Shown here piece after piece: positions 45,935-54,807 of a DNA stretch of 64,000 bases. The stretch comes from CAVVSD01 sp963750895 (lineage in GTDB: Bacteria > Actinomycetota > Thermoleophilia > Solirubrobacterales > Solirubrobacteraceae): the NCBI GenBank assembly GCA_963750895.1, contig CAVVSD010000001.1:496001-560000 (forward strand), given 5' to 3'. The number at the start of each line of letters is the position of its first letter. Positions within the stretch are counted from its first letter, which is position 1. The notes under the pieces were generated by a model. That model did not search any database and was not told where the DNA came from. It saw nothing but the letters and a program-made list of their open reading frames with translations. The position numbers and the translations under genes were made by a program.

Positions 45935-46043
45935 GTTCGCCCCTGGCAACAAGAAAGCCCCGCGGCTGCGGAGCTATTCCAGTGCGCCGAAGAGGACTCG
46001 AACCTCCACGGACCAAATGGTCCACAAGGCCCTCAACCTCGCG
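45935..46043. repeat. att-like repeat 1: 3' part of tRNA-Leu plus terminator
   Basis: Nearly identical to the right end at 60515-60625: terminator hairpin, then the tRNA-Leu(GAG) 3' half read antisense (T arm, variable arm, anticodon arm). Identity stops in the anticodon stem, so this copy is not a functional tRNA. It marks the left border of the island. Confidence 0.85.
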
Positions 46044-46081
46044 AGACCCAGCTGGCCTGACGCGCGGGTCGGCGTCCCGGG

Positions 46082-47014
46082 TCACCCCGCGGGGAGCGAC
46101 ACCGTCGCGGTGAGCGCGTCGTGGTCGCTGCGCGGCAGGTCGTGGAAGGCGAGGGCGGTGACGCGCGCCCGGCGGTCGACGAGCAGCCGGTCGATCTGGA
46201 TCCCCTTGTACGTGGGGCGCAGGCCGTTCCCGGTGGCGTCGGCGCCGTCGAGGTAGCCCGTGTCGAGCACCTGTCGCAGTTCCTCGTGATCCAAGGTCGC
46301 GTTGAAGTCGCCGACGAGCATCCGCAACGGCCCGTCAGGCGTCGCGTCCGGCATCCCGTTCAGGTCGCGCTCCCAGCGCCAGGTCCCGCCGGTGCCCGGC
46401 GCAACGGGGTGCACCGCCTTCGCCCACACCGGCATGGCGCCGGGCACGAGCACGGTCGCCTCCGGCATCGCAGGGCCGGGCGGGGGCGAGGGACGGGCGT
46501 CGCGCAGTGGGTGGCGCGACAGGAGCCCGCTGCCGCGCGCGCCCGCGCGCGCGTCGAGGATGCGGTGCGGGAACAGCTCGCGCAGACCTGCGGCGTCGAG
46601 GCGCGGCACCGCATCGGGCGTGAGCTCCTGGACGCTCAGCACCTCGACGTCGTGACGCCGGGCGAGCTCGACGAGCGCGCTGGGGTCGGCCTCGCCGCGG
46701 CGGATGTTGGCGCTCATCACCGACAGCGGGCGCCCCACTCGCAAGCCCTCCTCTGAGCCGCCGAACGCACGCGGCACCACGACGACCGCGAGCGCCACGC
46801 AGGCGACGAGCGCGGCGAGCGCGACGAGGCGGCGCCGCAGGACGAGCGCGACGACGACCGGGATCCACGCCGTCGCCGCCGCGTAGGGCGTGAATGCCAT
46901 CGCGGCGACGAGCAGGAAGCCGCGCTCCAGTCCGCCGAGGCGGATCGCCGCCCATGCCAGCCACGGCAGGGCGACCAGGAGGGCAATCGCGCCACGGACC
47001 CGCGGGCGGTGCAT
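46082..47014 (-). CDS. endonuclease/exonuclease/phosphatase-family membrane protein
   Basis: 310 residues. Three hydrophobic N-terminal segments (IALLVALPWLAWAAIRLGGL, FLLVAAMAFTPYAAATAWIP, LVALAALVACVALAVVVVPR) precede an exported EEP domain with LSVMSANIRRGEADPSALVE, VLSVQELTPDAV (catalytic Glu), LRMLVGDFNATLDHEELRQV (Asp/Asn) and HDLPRSDHDALTATV (terminal SDH). Family members cleave phosphodiesters or act on wall/lipid substrates. It lies between att repeats 1 and 2, so it is either cargo of the older element or resident DNA trapped there; its codon use looks chromosomal. Confidence 0.82.
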   Translation of the reverse strand: MHRPRVRGAIALLVALPWLAWAAIRLGGLERGFLLVAAMAFTPYAAATAWIPVVVALVLRRRLVALAALVACVALAVVVVPRAFGGSEEGLRVGRPLSVMSANIRRGEADPSALVELARRHDVEVLSVQELTPDAVPRLDAAGLRELFPHRILDARAGARGSGLLSRHPLRDARPSPPPGPAMPEATVLVPGAMPVWAKAVHPVAPGTGGTWRWERDLNGMPDATPDGPLRMLVGDFNATLDHEELRQVLDTGYLDGADATGNGLRPTYKGIQIDRLLVDRRARVTALAFHDLPRSDHDALTATVSLPAG

Positions 47015-47403
47015 CGCCGCAGCGTGACGGCTGGGGCAAGTTCAGACGCGCCTGCATCGCGCGGTGGGACCTAAGAAGACGTAGCCGACACCAGCAGAGG
47101 GGCGTCGGCGGCGACGTTCGCCTATGCGGCCGCGGGCTGCGTACTGGAGGGGACTGCTCTCGCGGCCTAGCGGCAACCGTGCGAAGTCACCAGCGGGCTG
47201 AACGGTTGGTCGCGGGGAGCGCTCACTCCGCCATATGTCGGTCGGTGCACAGCCACCGTTCGATTGAGCGCCGTGTCTCTCAGCGTTGTGAGGTTCGCGG
47301 CTGCGGGCTCGCGCGGCCGCAACGCCGCGTGCGTCTCCGGCTCACGGGCTGGCGCGTCTTCGAATACACCGACGACGCGCTAGGTCGTCGCCAAAACACC
47401 GCC
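47015..47403. other. gene-free stretch in the island
   Basis: I see no coherent reading frame, RNA gene or repeat here. GC skew and stop distribution look like decayed DNA between the EEP gene and the integrase remnant. Confidence 0.5.
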
Positions 47404-47505
47404 TTACTGCTGCGGCCATTGTCGTGGCGCGTCTCGCGGACGGGCGTCACGAACATGAGCGTTGGAGTAGATCGATCCCTTCTTGCCTCGCCGCGTCGGC
47501 GCCAT
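47404..47505 (-). pseudogene. integrase N-terminal remnant
   Basis: MAPTRRGKKGSIYS matches the start of the integrase at 60445 (MAPTRRGKNGSIYS), with shared upstream DNA up to the tRNA repeat, then diverges and stops after 33 codons. It shows that repeat 2 was once the right end of a sister element. Confidence 0.75.
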
Positions 47506-47572
47506 CCGTGCTCCCTCGTCGGGCAGTTTGTTGCTGCGGTGTTGTTGGAGAGCTAGGCGGCTGGGGCTTGAT

Positions 47573-47681
47573 GTTCGCCCCGTACAACGAGAAAGCCCCG
47601 CAGGAGCGGGGCTATTCCAGTGCGCCGAAGAGGACTCGAACCTCCACGGACCAAATGGTCCACAAGGCCCTCAACCTCGCC
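47573..47681. repeat. att-like repeat 2: 3' part of tRNA-Leu plus terminator
   Basis: Same tRNA-Leu 3' segment as repeats 1 and 3, with a variant terminator hairpin (GCCCCGC-AGGA-GCGGGGC). The similarity to repeat 3 extends about 110 bases further left, through the integrase start; repeat 1 lacks this. Confidence 0.85.
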
Positions 47682-47689
47682 CGACGCAA

Positions 47690-48590
47690 CCCGCCTAGTC
47701 CGAGGGCCAAGTCTATGGGCAAATTGGACATCGAAATGGACTGAACGGACACATCGGGTGCAGCAATTGTTGCTGCGGCGTTGCTGTTTCCCGCAGCCTG
47801 CGTTTTCAGCTATCAGGCTGGGTCTCCAATTCCGCAACGCCAGGTTCGATTCCTGGGTACTGCGTCGTGCCGCGGCCGGCACCGCTGGCACGAACCGGCC
47901 GCACGATGAGGAACGACGAGGCCTGTTCGAGAGCGTCGTGCGGCGCATCCAGTCACAGGACGAGCCGACCCGCCGCGACCAGCGAGCACCGATGCTCGCG
48001 GAGTTCGGAACCGCTCGAGCAGAGCGCCGCGCCAGCAACCTCTCAGCCGTTCCGCGCGGTCGCATCCCGTTTCGGGAAACCCGAGCCATTCCGGCCGCCG
48101 CTGTGCTTTGCCGCGGCGCGTGTTCAACAAAACGACCGTCGCGCGTTCGGCCGCGGTCATTGCAGCCTGTGACGGACCGGAGTCGGGTTCGCACGAGTTC
48201 TCGAGCGCCGCCCGGTGGCCCAGCCGGGCGCGCACAATCGCGTCGCCGCTGAGCGGCACCAGGGCACGACGACCGGCTCCGGCGACTCGCGACGCTGACC
48301 GGTCGTGACGACAGCGGGCGCGCTGCGCCGAGGCGTGGCCCACGGCTCCGTGTCCTGGTTCCCGGCATTCACCTTAGTCTTCGGTGCCGCGGACATGGTT
48401 GACGTCGGGAACGCGATCTCCGAAGCGGCTTGCGAGAGAGCTGTGCTGATGCGGCAGGACGGGCCGGCCAGCCTATTCCCCACGCTCAAGAGCGTCCCCG
48501 TCGCGAGCTGCGGAGTCCCGCTCTGACCGCAGTGCCTGGGCATCCGAACACGTCACCGTCGGAGCCCTCAGGTCCGCGGTACAGCGCACG
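47690..48590. other. low-coding stretch in the island
   Basis: About 900 bases without a convincing gene. The longest frames are overlapping, arginine-rich and in conflicting strands. A 73-codon frame at 48305-48526 on the plus strand (GTG start, FPAFTLVFGAADMVDVGNA) is the only one with ordinary composition and might be real. Confidence 0.45.
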
Positions 48591-48591
48591 C

Positions 48592-48908
48592 GTGGCGCTG
48601 AGTTGCAAGCGCGGCCACGCGCCCGGTCAGGTGCTCCACGCGCTGCAAGAGCTCCGTCAGGTAATCGACGACCGGCTGCGCGCCGACCTCGGCGGCCGGT
48701 ATGACCGGCACAGCGCGCGATCCGTCGGCACTGACAAACTGACGGTCACCTTCACACTCCGGGCACCACTGATGCGGACGCGATCCGGTCGGCAGGACTC
48801 GCCGCCGGGACGCTCGCCGAGCTTCTGACGGACAACGCGGCTGCCGTCGACCTCTCTCGCGTCGCGCTCATCGTTCGCGCTCAGGAAAGCCACGAGACGT
48901 CGGCGTAG
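48592..48908 (+). CDS. hypothetical protein (one frameshift)
   Basis: About 105 residues when an indel near 48770 is bridged. GTG 48592; QVLHALQELRQVIDDRLRAD and SVGTDKLTVTFTLRA, then in the second frame TDADAIRSAGLAAGTLAELL and VDLSRVALIVRAQESHETSA to the TAG at 48906. Composition and the amphipathic pattern look genuine. Family not recognised. Confidence 0.5.
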
Positions 48909-49611
48909 TGCCGGCGGCTTCCGGCCCGGGGCCACGAGGAGTGCTTCGCGCCCGCCTGCGCTCAGTATGCAAGATAGCCGTGGCCGGCCGCCTCCGGCCG
49001 CGTGTCGCGACGGACTGCTGGTCTGCGCGCGACCGGCGGGCGTCTCAAGACGACCTTCAGCAGACGCCTGCCTTGGACGACCAACGGAAGCGCCACTTGG
49101 CCGGACCCGTTGCGTCCGGTGCATAGGCACGAGATCGGCGCGTGCGAGCTGTCGATCAGAGGGAGCTCGAGCCGTCGCTGTCGCCATGGGCAAGAGCGCA
49201 GCCAGCCGACGGCTTTGAGGGCTAACGCATCCCGTAGCACTACGGCTGCGCGTGCCGGGGGATGCTGCGTCCAGGCGAGAGCAGCAGCGCCGCAGCGTCC
49301 GGGTCGCGCCGCTCCTTTTACGCGAAAGCGGAAGCGCGCCGACCTTGTCTGGGGGTGCGTTTGCCCGTTCGGTGCGACGGTAAGTTCCGTCGAGAGCCAT
49401 GAGCAGCGGCGTGGGGGACTCGTTTCGGGGCTCTGCGACGGGGTTCGAGGAGATGTATGGATCGATGTCACGAGTCCGGGCCTACGGGCAGTACCGCGGC
49501 GGCGAGCGACGGCGAAGTCGACGCAGATGCTCGGGCCCGCGAGCAGGCGGCGGCGAGCGTTAGCGCGGTCTCCGGACCAACTTCCCGCGACACCCCGGCG
49601 ACGGACGGCGC

Positions 49612-50322
49612 TGAGCGTCGTGCGTCGGCGGCATCGATTCAGATCGCGAAGGCGGCCGCTCTCGCGTCAGGCTCTTCATACCGTCATGGCGACGGCGTAC
49701 GACGCGAGATGTACTGGCGGCGGGGGACGCGGAGCGGGAGCGTCTTGCCCAAGACCTTCACGACGGCGTTCAGCAGCATCTGACGGCGCTGCGAATCCGG
49801 CTCAGCCTCGCTGCCGACCGCTTCGGCGAGCGCGGCGAGACCGAGGCCGGCGCGGTACTGCAGGGGTTCGGTGACGACGTCGACCACGTGATTGACGAGC
49901 TGCGTGACCTCGCGCACGGCATCTATCCGGCGCTGCTGACCTCCTTCGGGTTGGCCGCGGCGCTGGGTTCTGCCGGTGTGCAATCAGGTCGGCCGGTGAC
50001 CGTGCAAGCGAGCGGTGTGCGGCGTTGCAGGCCCGAGGTCGAAATCGCCGTGTATTTCTCGTGCCTTGCCGCGCTTGACAACGCAGCCAAACACGCCGGA
50101 CCGGTGCCGGTCTCGGTTGACCTCTCCGACACCGGTGGCGCGCTGGACTTCACGGTCTGCGACTCAGGCGCGGGGTTTGACCCGGCCGAAACGCAGGTCG
50201 GCGCGGGGATCGCGAACATGCGCGACCGCATCGCCACCGTCGGCGGCACGCTCGCGGTTGACTCGGCGCCGGCGCGCGGAACGCGGGTGCATGGCAGCGT
50301 GCCGGACCCCGGCTGGAGATAA
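49612..50322 (+). pseudogene. truncated HisKA_3 sensor kinase fragment
   Basis: An open frame without a usable start codon encodes the core of a NarL-type kinase: ERERLAQDLHDGVQQHLTAL (phosphoacceptor His), RDLAHGIYPALLTSFGLAAA, ALDNAAKHAGPVPVSVDLSD (N box), FTVCDSGAGFDP and GAGIANMRDRIATVGGTLAV, to TGG-AGA-TAA at 50322. No sensor domain remains; in-frame stops lie just upstream (49561 and 49609). Either 5' truncated or frame-broken. No response regulator gene is adjacent, so probably a relic carried by the element. Confidence 0.7.
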
Positions 50323-50603
50323 CCGCTGCTCGACGCGCGGGCCTTCCGATTCGAGCAGCGAGAGCGCGTGCCGCACGATCACCGCGCTCAGTCGCGCCAC
50401 CACATGAGGGCAGATGCGATAGCGGCGACCGCCCGCGCGGTCGCTTGGGAAGACAAGCGGGAATCCCGTCGCAGGTCAGGACCCTGGCGGGCGGAAGCGC
50501 GGACCACCTTGCAGATCTCCTTCGGGGGTCGGCCGGCCCTTGGACGAAGGGTTGCGGCAACCGGCCGGTTGCACGTGTCGCGCATCGACGCCACGATCTC
50601 CAC

Positions 50604-50795
50604 ATGAGCGACCTCCCGCGCGATCCCGACCTGGACGAGCGCCCGCCCGAGCTCGGCGACCACGAGCGCCCGCTGCCCATCGCAGGGGTGGACGAGGACG
50701 GAGCGCTCATCACCGGGACTGTGTGGCCCGACCACCTCGCGTCGGCCAAGGCCGACGGTCGGCGTCTGCGGCACGGCGAGGAGAGGCCGCGATGA
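50604..50795 (+). CDS. hypothetical protein
   Basis: 63 residues from ATG 50604, acidic N-terminus (MSDLPRDPDLDERPPELGDH) then IAGVDEDGALITGTVWPDHL. The stop overlaps the next start by 4 bases (ATGA), indicating a coupled pair. No family recognised. Confidence 0.5.
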   Translation: MSDLPRDPDLDERPPELGDHERPLPIAGVDEDGALITGTVWPDHLASAKADGRRLRHGEERPR

Positions 50796-51049
50796 GCTCT
50801 GAAACGTGGACGCGACGCGAGGTGACGATTGGCCGAGCCCGGCAAGTGCTCGAACTCCGTCAGGCCGGTCAGACCTGGCATGAGATCACGATGGCCGGCC
50901 TCGTGCGAGATGGCATAGAAGGCCGCGCGCTTCTGCGGCAGTTCAAGCTGACGCGCGACTCGGGCGGCAGCTACGAGATCGCCGAGACCTACGACCACAC
51001 CGCGATCAACCCGCGCACCGGGAAACGCATGGGCGCGCGGAAATCGTAG
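50792..51049 (+). CDS. hypothetical protein
   Basis: 85 residues from ATG 50792. RREVTIGRARQVLELRQAGQ then TWHEITMAGLVRDGIEGRAL suggests a small helical domain; LLRQFKLTRDSGGSYEIAET continues in beta. Coupled to the preceding gene. A DNA-binding role is conceivable but not supported by a clear motif. Confidence 0.5.
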   Translation: MSSETWTRREVTIGRARQVLELRQAGQTWHEITMAGLVRDGIEGRALLRQFKLTRDSGGSYEIAETYDHTAINPRTGKRMGARKS

Positions 51050-51260
51050 AGCGGCGTGGCGCGCTCCACGCTGCACGACCACGCTCGGCGGGCGACGAGG
51101 ACCTAATCATTGCTCTGTCTTCCCGTGGTCCGTTACGGGCCCAGGGGTGTGTGCGCAGTTGCCGAATCTTGCGGACAGTTGCACCGATCGGGCCATGACG
51201 TCCGTATGTGTCGAGTACGTCGCCGACAGCAACGACGATGCGACCGAGAGGAGTTAGGGC

Positions 51261-51500
51261 ATGCCGTGGATCACGGTGCCCGTGCGCGAGCTACGCACGG
51301 GCGATGAGTTCGGCCATCGACCAAGCGGCTTGGTCGTGGGCTGGATCGCACTGGAGGATGCGCTCGTCGTCAGCGACGGCGGCGTGCGGATCAAGGTCCA
51401 GCACTGGCCCGACGGCAACGTTGGCGCCCGCGCCTGGGAGGACCCGACGCACGAGCTGCACATCGTGCGCCCGCACCCATGGCGCGTCGAAAAGCGGTGA
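51261..51500 (+). CDS. hypothetical protein
   Basis: 79 residues from ATG 51261 with GAGAGGAG upstream. ITVPVRELRTGDEFGHRPSG and LVVSDGGVRIKVQHWPDG suggest a small beta-barrel resembling Hint/PRC-like folds. Convergent with the zinc-ribbon protein gene. Function unknown. Confidence 0.55.
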   Translation: MPWITVPVRELRTGDEFGHRPSGLVVGWIALEDALVVSDGGVRIKVQHWPDGNVGARAWEDPTHELHIVRPHPWRVEKR

Positions 51501-51527
51501 TCCCCCCTCCTGAGCCACGACCGTGCC

Positions 51528-51908
51528 TCAGCGCTCACGACGACGGGCGGCGAGCTCGTCCACCTCACGGAACGGATCGTCGGGATCGGGCGGCGGCGCG
51601 GCCTCGACTTCACGCGGGCGCTGCGCCCAGTGCTCCGGATAGCGACGCTCCAGCAACCACGCGCTGGCGCGCCAGTTCTCCCGCGCCGCGTGGGCCACGG
51701 AGGCCAGCAGGCGCTCCTCGGCCAGCGCGGAGTCCAGCGCGTGGGCCTGGTGCGCGGTCAACCCCACCCACTCGCGCCGTTCCTGCTCGCGCTCGTCACG
51801 GCGGCGCTGGCGGCAGGCGGCGGTGCGGCAGTTCGTCCCGCAGTAGCGCTGGTCGGCGCGCCCCAGCGGGAGGGCTCGATCGCACTGCTCGCAGCGGCGC
51901 TCGCTCAT
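51528..51908 (-). CDS. zinc-ribbon hypothetical protein
   Basis: 126 residues. The N-terminus MSERRCEQCDRALPLGRADQ followed by RYCGTNCRTAACRQRRRDER gives CxxC...C...C, a probable zinc knuckle as in short DNA-processing accessory proteins. The rest is helical and charged. It starts the leftward end of the element's minus-strand block. Confidence 0.6.
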   Translation of the reverse strand: MSERRCEQCDRALPLGRADQRYCGTNCRTAACRQRRRDEREQERREWVGLTAHQAHALDSALAEERLLASVAHAARENWRASAWLLERRYPEHWAQRPREVEAAPPPDPDDPFREVDELAARRRER

Positions 51909-52078
51909 GCCCAGATCATGCCGTGACGTCGCGCCCTACGCGAGCCCTCCCCGTAGACGCTCGGCCTAGCCGTGACACCGGAAACGCCAAGCGGTGTTCT
52001 CCCAGCGGCCTACGTCCTCTCCGGGGCTGACGGCGCTCGGCTGATGCCGCCCCAGTCCCGCGTGAACGTGTGCGGACC

Positions 52079-52647
52079 TCAGCGAGATCCCGCAGCCGAC
52101 GCCGAGAGCGAGCCCCGCGCGGCCACCCCGGCGACCCCGAGGTTCAGCTCGGCCAGATCAATGGTCGCCCGAGCGACGCCGAAGCCCGCGGCCGCGAGCG
52201 AGCGGGCAAGGAAGCGCTGCGTCGGCGAGCTCGGTGCTCTCGCGGCGGAGATTCTTGGACGACCTCGCTCAGCACCATCACACCAGCCCATAGCCGCTCC
52301 TCGATCGCCGAGCGCTGGGCTTGCCGCTGCTCGGGCGGCGTGCGGGCGTCCTCGACCGATTCAGGGCTCCCGTCGCGCTGCGCCTGGCGCAGCTGGCGCT
52401 CGTGCTGCCGATCCTCGTCGCGAAAACGGGCACTGACGGTATCCAGCGCCGCCAGCTCGACGGCGACCTGGTCGCGTACCCGCAGCTGCTCTGAACGGAG
52501 CTCGTCCAGTTCGGGCCAGAGACCCTCGGGCAGCCAGTTCGCTGCGGTCGAGTGGCCTCGGAGCTTTTCACGGACAGCCCTGGCCGCGTCCGCGCTTGGC
52601 GGAGACAGCGGGAGCACTAGCGGTCCGGGCTGTTGAGGGTCAGTCAT
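52079..52647 (-). CDS. coiled-coil hypothetical protein (one frameshift)
   Basis: From ATG 52647: ELDELRSEQLRVRDQVAVEL, DTVSARFRDEDRQHERQLRQ and SAIEERLWAGVMVLSEVVQE indicate a long helical coiled coil of about 145 residues. An indel near 52265 is likely, because the other frame continues with a hydrophobic helix pair (QRFLARSLAAAGFGVARATI, DLAELNLGVAGVAARGSLSA) to a stop at 52079. Together: coiled coil plus membrane-proximal tail. Family not recognised. Confidence 0.5.
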
Positions 52648-52676
52648 GGGCTTCTCCTACTCGGTTGCCCTCACAA

Positions 52677-53063
52677 CTACTTGGCCGTCCGAGCGTGGCA
52701 GCGCCACCGGACGTACGCGTCGCCGCTCTGGGCCTCGAGCTCCTCGATGCAGCGGGCCAGCTTCGGCGGGTGCATGGCTCGGTAGTTGCGCATCAGCTCT
52801 TCTCGATCAGTTCCAAGCAGGGCGATGACGCCCTCGTCGTACGAGGCGTAGACGTCCGACTGTTCGATGTCGGTCCCGGTGCCGGGGACCAGCAGCCAGC
52901 GCCCGTCGCCCAGCGGGAGCAACCGGTGCGGGACGGACTCGCCAACCGCGTCGGCGTAGCTTCGGCGGTTGATCGCCTCCTCGATGAGCTCCATGCGCTT
53001 CACGTTCGCCAGGTGCTCGGCCATGATCTTGTAGCCCTCAGCGCGGGTCGGGAAGCGAGTCAT
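52677..53063 (-). CDS. hypothetical protein
   Basis: 128 residues from ATG 53063; KIMAEHLANVKRMELIEEAI and HRLLPLGDGRWLLVPGTGTD, then YDEGVIALLGTDREELMRNY. The start overlaps the stop of the upstream small gene (ATGA). Soluble, mixed alpha/beta, not recognised. Confidence 0.6.
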   Translation of the reverse strand: MTRFPTRAEGYKIMAEHLANVKRMELIEEAINRRSYADAVGESVPHRLLPLGDGRWLLVPGTGTDIEQSDVYASYDEGVIALLGTDREELMRNYRAMHPPKLARCIEELEAQSGDAYVRWRCHARTAK

Positions 53064-53247
53064 GCGCTGTTGGCCGGCTCACGCCGCGTGAGTACGACCA
53101 GCCCGCCGACCCACACCTTGATCCGCCAGCCCCGCTGGTACGGGCCGACCCACTCCGGCTCGGTGGGCCGATCGCCGATCCTCCAGCGCCAGTAAAACGC
53201 ATGGCGAACTGGGCCTCCTCGCCGGTCAGGCGCATGCCGTCTTCCAT
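53060..53247 (-). CDS. small hypothetical protein (one frameshift)
   Basis: From ATG 53247: MEDGMRLTGEEAQFAMRF, then a one-base shift inside a TTTT run at about 53190 into YWRWRIGDRPTEPEWVGPYQ, RGWRIKVWVGGLVVLTRREP and a TGA overlapping the next ATG. About 62 residues, tryptophan-rich. The homopolymer site supports a sequencing indel. Confidence 0.5.
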
Positions 53248-53249
53248 CG

Positions 53250-53483
53250 CTACGGCCGCACCTTCGAGTACCAGCTGCTGCCCTTGTTCGTCGCGGCCTC
53301 GACGGCCTCGTCGTACGTCTTGAAGGCGTAGTAGCCCACGGTGCGGCTCTTCGATCCGTCTGCGTCGGGGCAGTACGAGACCACGTCCCACTGGCCGTCG
53401 CTGCGGGGCATGACGCCCGAGTAGACGATGGCTCCGTGCGGCGTGTGCCGGACGAACGGGAACTGGATCACAGGGTTCTGCAT
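53250..53483 (-). CDS. hypothetical protein behind conserved leader 1
   Basis: 77 residues from ATG 53483: MQNPVIQFPFVRHTPHGAIV, SYCPDADGSKSRTVGYYAFK, TYDEAVEAATNKGSSWYSKV. A YYAFKTYDEAVEAA pattern suggests a small ligand or nucleic-acid-binding alpha/beta fold. Preceded by the repeated hairpin leader (53484-53533) also found before the gene at 54331. Confidence 0.6.
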   Translation of the reverse strand: MQNPVIQFPFVRHTPHGAIVYSGVMPRSDGQWDVVSYCPDADGSKSRTVGYYAFKTYDEAVEAATNKGSSWYSKVRP

Positions 53484-53533
53484 GCTGCGCTCCTATCGGT
53501 GGTTCTGCCGGACAGCAGGCGGGGCCGGTCGCG
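53484..53533 (-). promoter_or_regulatory. conserved 5' leader, copy 1
   Basis: The block 53506-53533 is 27 of 28 identical to 54366-54393, and both end with a CGATA-GGAG-type ribosome site a few bases before an ATG. On the coding strand the block contains CTGC-TGTC-CGGCAG, pairing through one G-T. Confidence 0.6.
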
Positions 53534-53543
53534 GTCCCTCAAG

Positions 53544-53830
53544 TCACGGCCGGCCTCGTCTGCCGTCCGTGCCGAGGCACGGACGGCGGGAGCTCCACGG
53601 CTGCGCGTCGCGCAGCGCCTCCTCGATCGGGTCCAGCTCCTTCGCCTGCTTCTGCTCTTCAGGAGCAGCTTGCCGTTCTCGCCGCAGATGTACCCGTGAC
53701 CAGGTTCTGCGCGCAGGTCCCGTGGTTCAGCCCCCACTTGGCCAGCGGCTGGTCCGCTTCGGCCCGAGGTCCACAGGATCAGCGCCAGGAAGACGCCCGC
53801 GACGATCGCGATGTTGCGCTTCTTGGTCAT
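53544..53830 (-). CDS. small exported or membrane protein (several frameshifts)
   Basis: ATG 53830: MTKKRNIAIVAGVFLALILW is a membrane anchor or signal. Coding signal then jumps frames: ADQPLAKWGLNHGTCAQNLV, then YICGENGKLLLK, then KELDPIEEALRDAQPWSSRR to a TGA at 53544. Two cysteines lie in the exported part. Three indels in 290 bases make the exact protein uncertain. Confidence 0.45.
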
Positions 53831-53837
53831 CGCGCCG

Positions 53838-54044
53838 TCAGTAGTCCTGCTCGACGAACGTCTTCGCGATCGCGCGGAGCTCCTTCGTCTGCTGCGGGCT
53901 GAGCCCCTTGGCCGGTACGGGCGACTTCCGCAGGTTCAGCCGGTAGCGCACCTGCTTCCGCAGGTAGCGCAGCTCCTGCTCCGTCACGGCGCGCATCTCG
54001 TGCTCGTGCCTGGGATGCGTGTTGCGCTGCTTCGCCGTGGCCAT
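53838..54044 (-). CDS. hypothetical basic protein
   Basis: 68 residues from ATG 54044, overlapping the upstream stop by one base (TGATG). Mostly helical and basic: VTEQELRYLRKQVRYRLNLR, LSPQQTKELRAIAKTFVEQD. Could bind nucleic acid; not recognised. Confidence 0.55.
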   Translation of the reverse strand: MATAKQRNTHPRHEHEMRAVTEQELRYLRKQVRYRLNLRKSPVPAKGLSPQQTKELRAIAKTFVEQDY

Positions 54045-54331
54045 CAGAGCCCGCTCTCGACTTCCCACATGAACGTGTCGTCGCCCTGGGTCACGCGGAT
54101 CACGTAGCTCTCGCCGTCCGTGGCCTGGGCGATGCAGCGCGTCTCGTTGACGCACTTGATGGACTTCGCGCTGGTCCCGCGGCCCTCCTCATTCGCCATC
54201 TTGTTCAGGTCCGCCTTGATCGTGCGCTCCATGTGCGCGATCTGGCGGTCGGCCTCGAAGTCGGTGTAGCCCACGTAGCCGCCGACGGCGACTGCGGCAA
54301 CGGTCGCGCCGAGCGCGATCTTCTTCCACAT
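54044..54331 (-). CDS. small exported protein behind conserved leader 2
   Basis: 95 residues from ATG 54331: MWKKIALGATVAAVAVGGYV is a membrane anchor or signal peptide, then a helical stretch (ADRQIAHMERTIKADLNKMA) and an exported domain with a cysteine pair (SIKCVNETRCIAQATDGESY) that may form a disulfide. Coupled to the basic 68-residue protein. Leader 2 (54332-54393) precedes it. Confidence 0.6.
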   Translation of the reverse strand: MWKKIALGATVAAVAVGGYVGYTDFEADRQIAHMERTIKADLNKMANEEGRGTSAKSIKCVNETRCIAQATDGESYVIRVTQGDDTFMWEVESGL

Positions 54332-54393
54332 CTTCACGGCTGTGCTCCTTCTATCGCTTGGTCCCTGCCGGACGGCAGGCGGGGCCGGTCGCG
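54332..54393 (-). promoter_or_regulatory. conserved 5' leader, copy 2
   Basis: Contains CCTGCCG-TC-CGGCAGG, a perfect 7-bp hairpin on the coding strand, within the block shared with copy 1; followed by CGATAGAAGGAG before the ATG. Confidence 0.6.
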
Positions 54394-54630
54394 AGCTCCT
54401 GGGGGTTCGGGTTCCGGCCGTTGTTGGCGATACGCTAAACAACCTCACCCTAGAGAACCCGAAGACCGAGCAGCGGTAACAGGGCGGCGCGCGGCTCCAG
54501 CCGCGCTGAAGGTGCCGACGCTGCCAACGGCAGGAGAGCGACCCTCAGCGGAACCGGGGAGCTTCCAGCCGACACATGGAGCACCCGCTTCGTCTGGGCG
54601 TCCATGAGCGTCGGCCCCGAAGACTGTCCT

Positions 54631-54807
54631 TCAGCTGCGCCCCGAAGCTAGGTGCCGGGCGATGCCGCGCAGGTAGGCCCGCGTCTCGTCGTTGCGCACC
54701 CGCTCGGACATCGAGCGGAGCTCACCGGCGACGTGCTCGCTGGCGATGGGGTCCAGCGCCCGGGTCATCAGCGTGATGATGAGGGCGTCTGCGATGTCGC
54801 GGCGCAT
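54631..54807 (-). CDS. hypothetical protein
   Basis: 58 residues from ATG 54807, which overlaps the lipoprotein gene stop (TGATG). Helical: DIADALIITLMTRALDPIAS, EHVAGELRSMSERVRNDETR. Not recognised. Confidence 0.5.
   Translation of the reverse strand: MRRDIADALIITLMTRALDPIASEHVAGELRSMSERVRNDETRAYLRGIARHLASGRS

Noticed and set aside
45935..46085. Reading frames over the tRNA repeats with a shared peptide (ALNLAR / RGLEPPRTKWS)
   Set aside because: The common peptides are simply translations of the repeated tRNA-Leu segment, not a protein family.
48657..49400. 247-codon minus frame in the island
   Set aside because: Arginine-rich, no family pattern, and overlaps a better-composed plus-strand gene at 48592.
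47015..49611. Search for CRISPR arrays or toxin-antitoxin pairs in the low-coding part of the island
   Set aside because: No regularly spaced repeats and no paired small genes with toxin or antitoxin motifs were seen.
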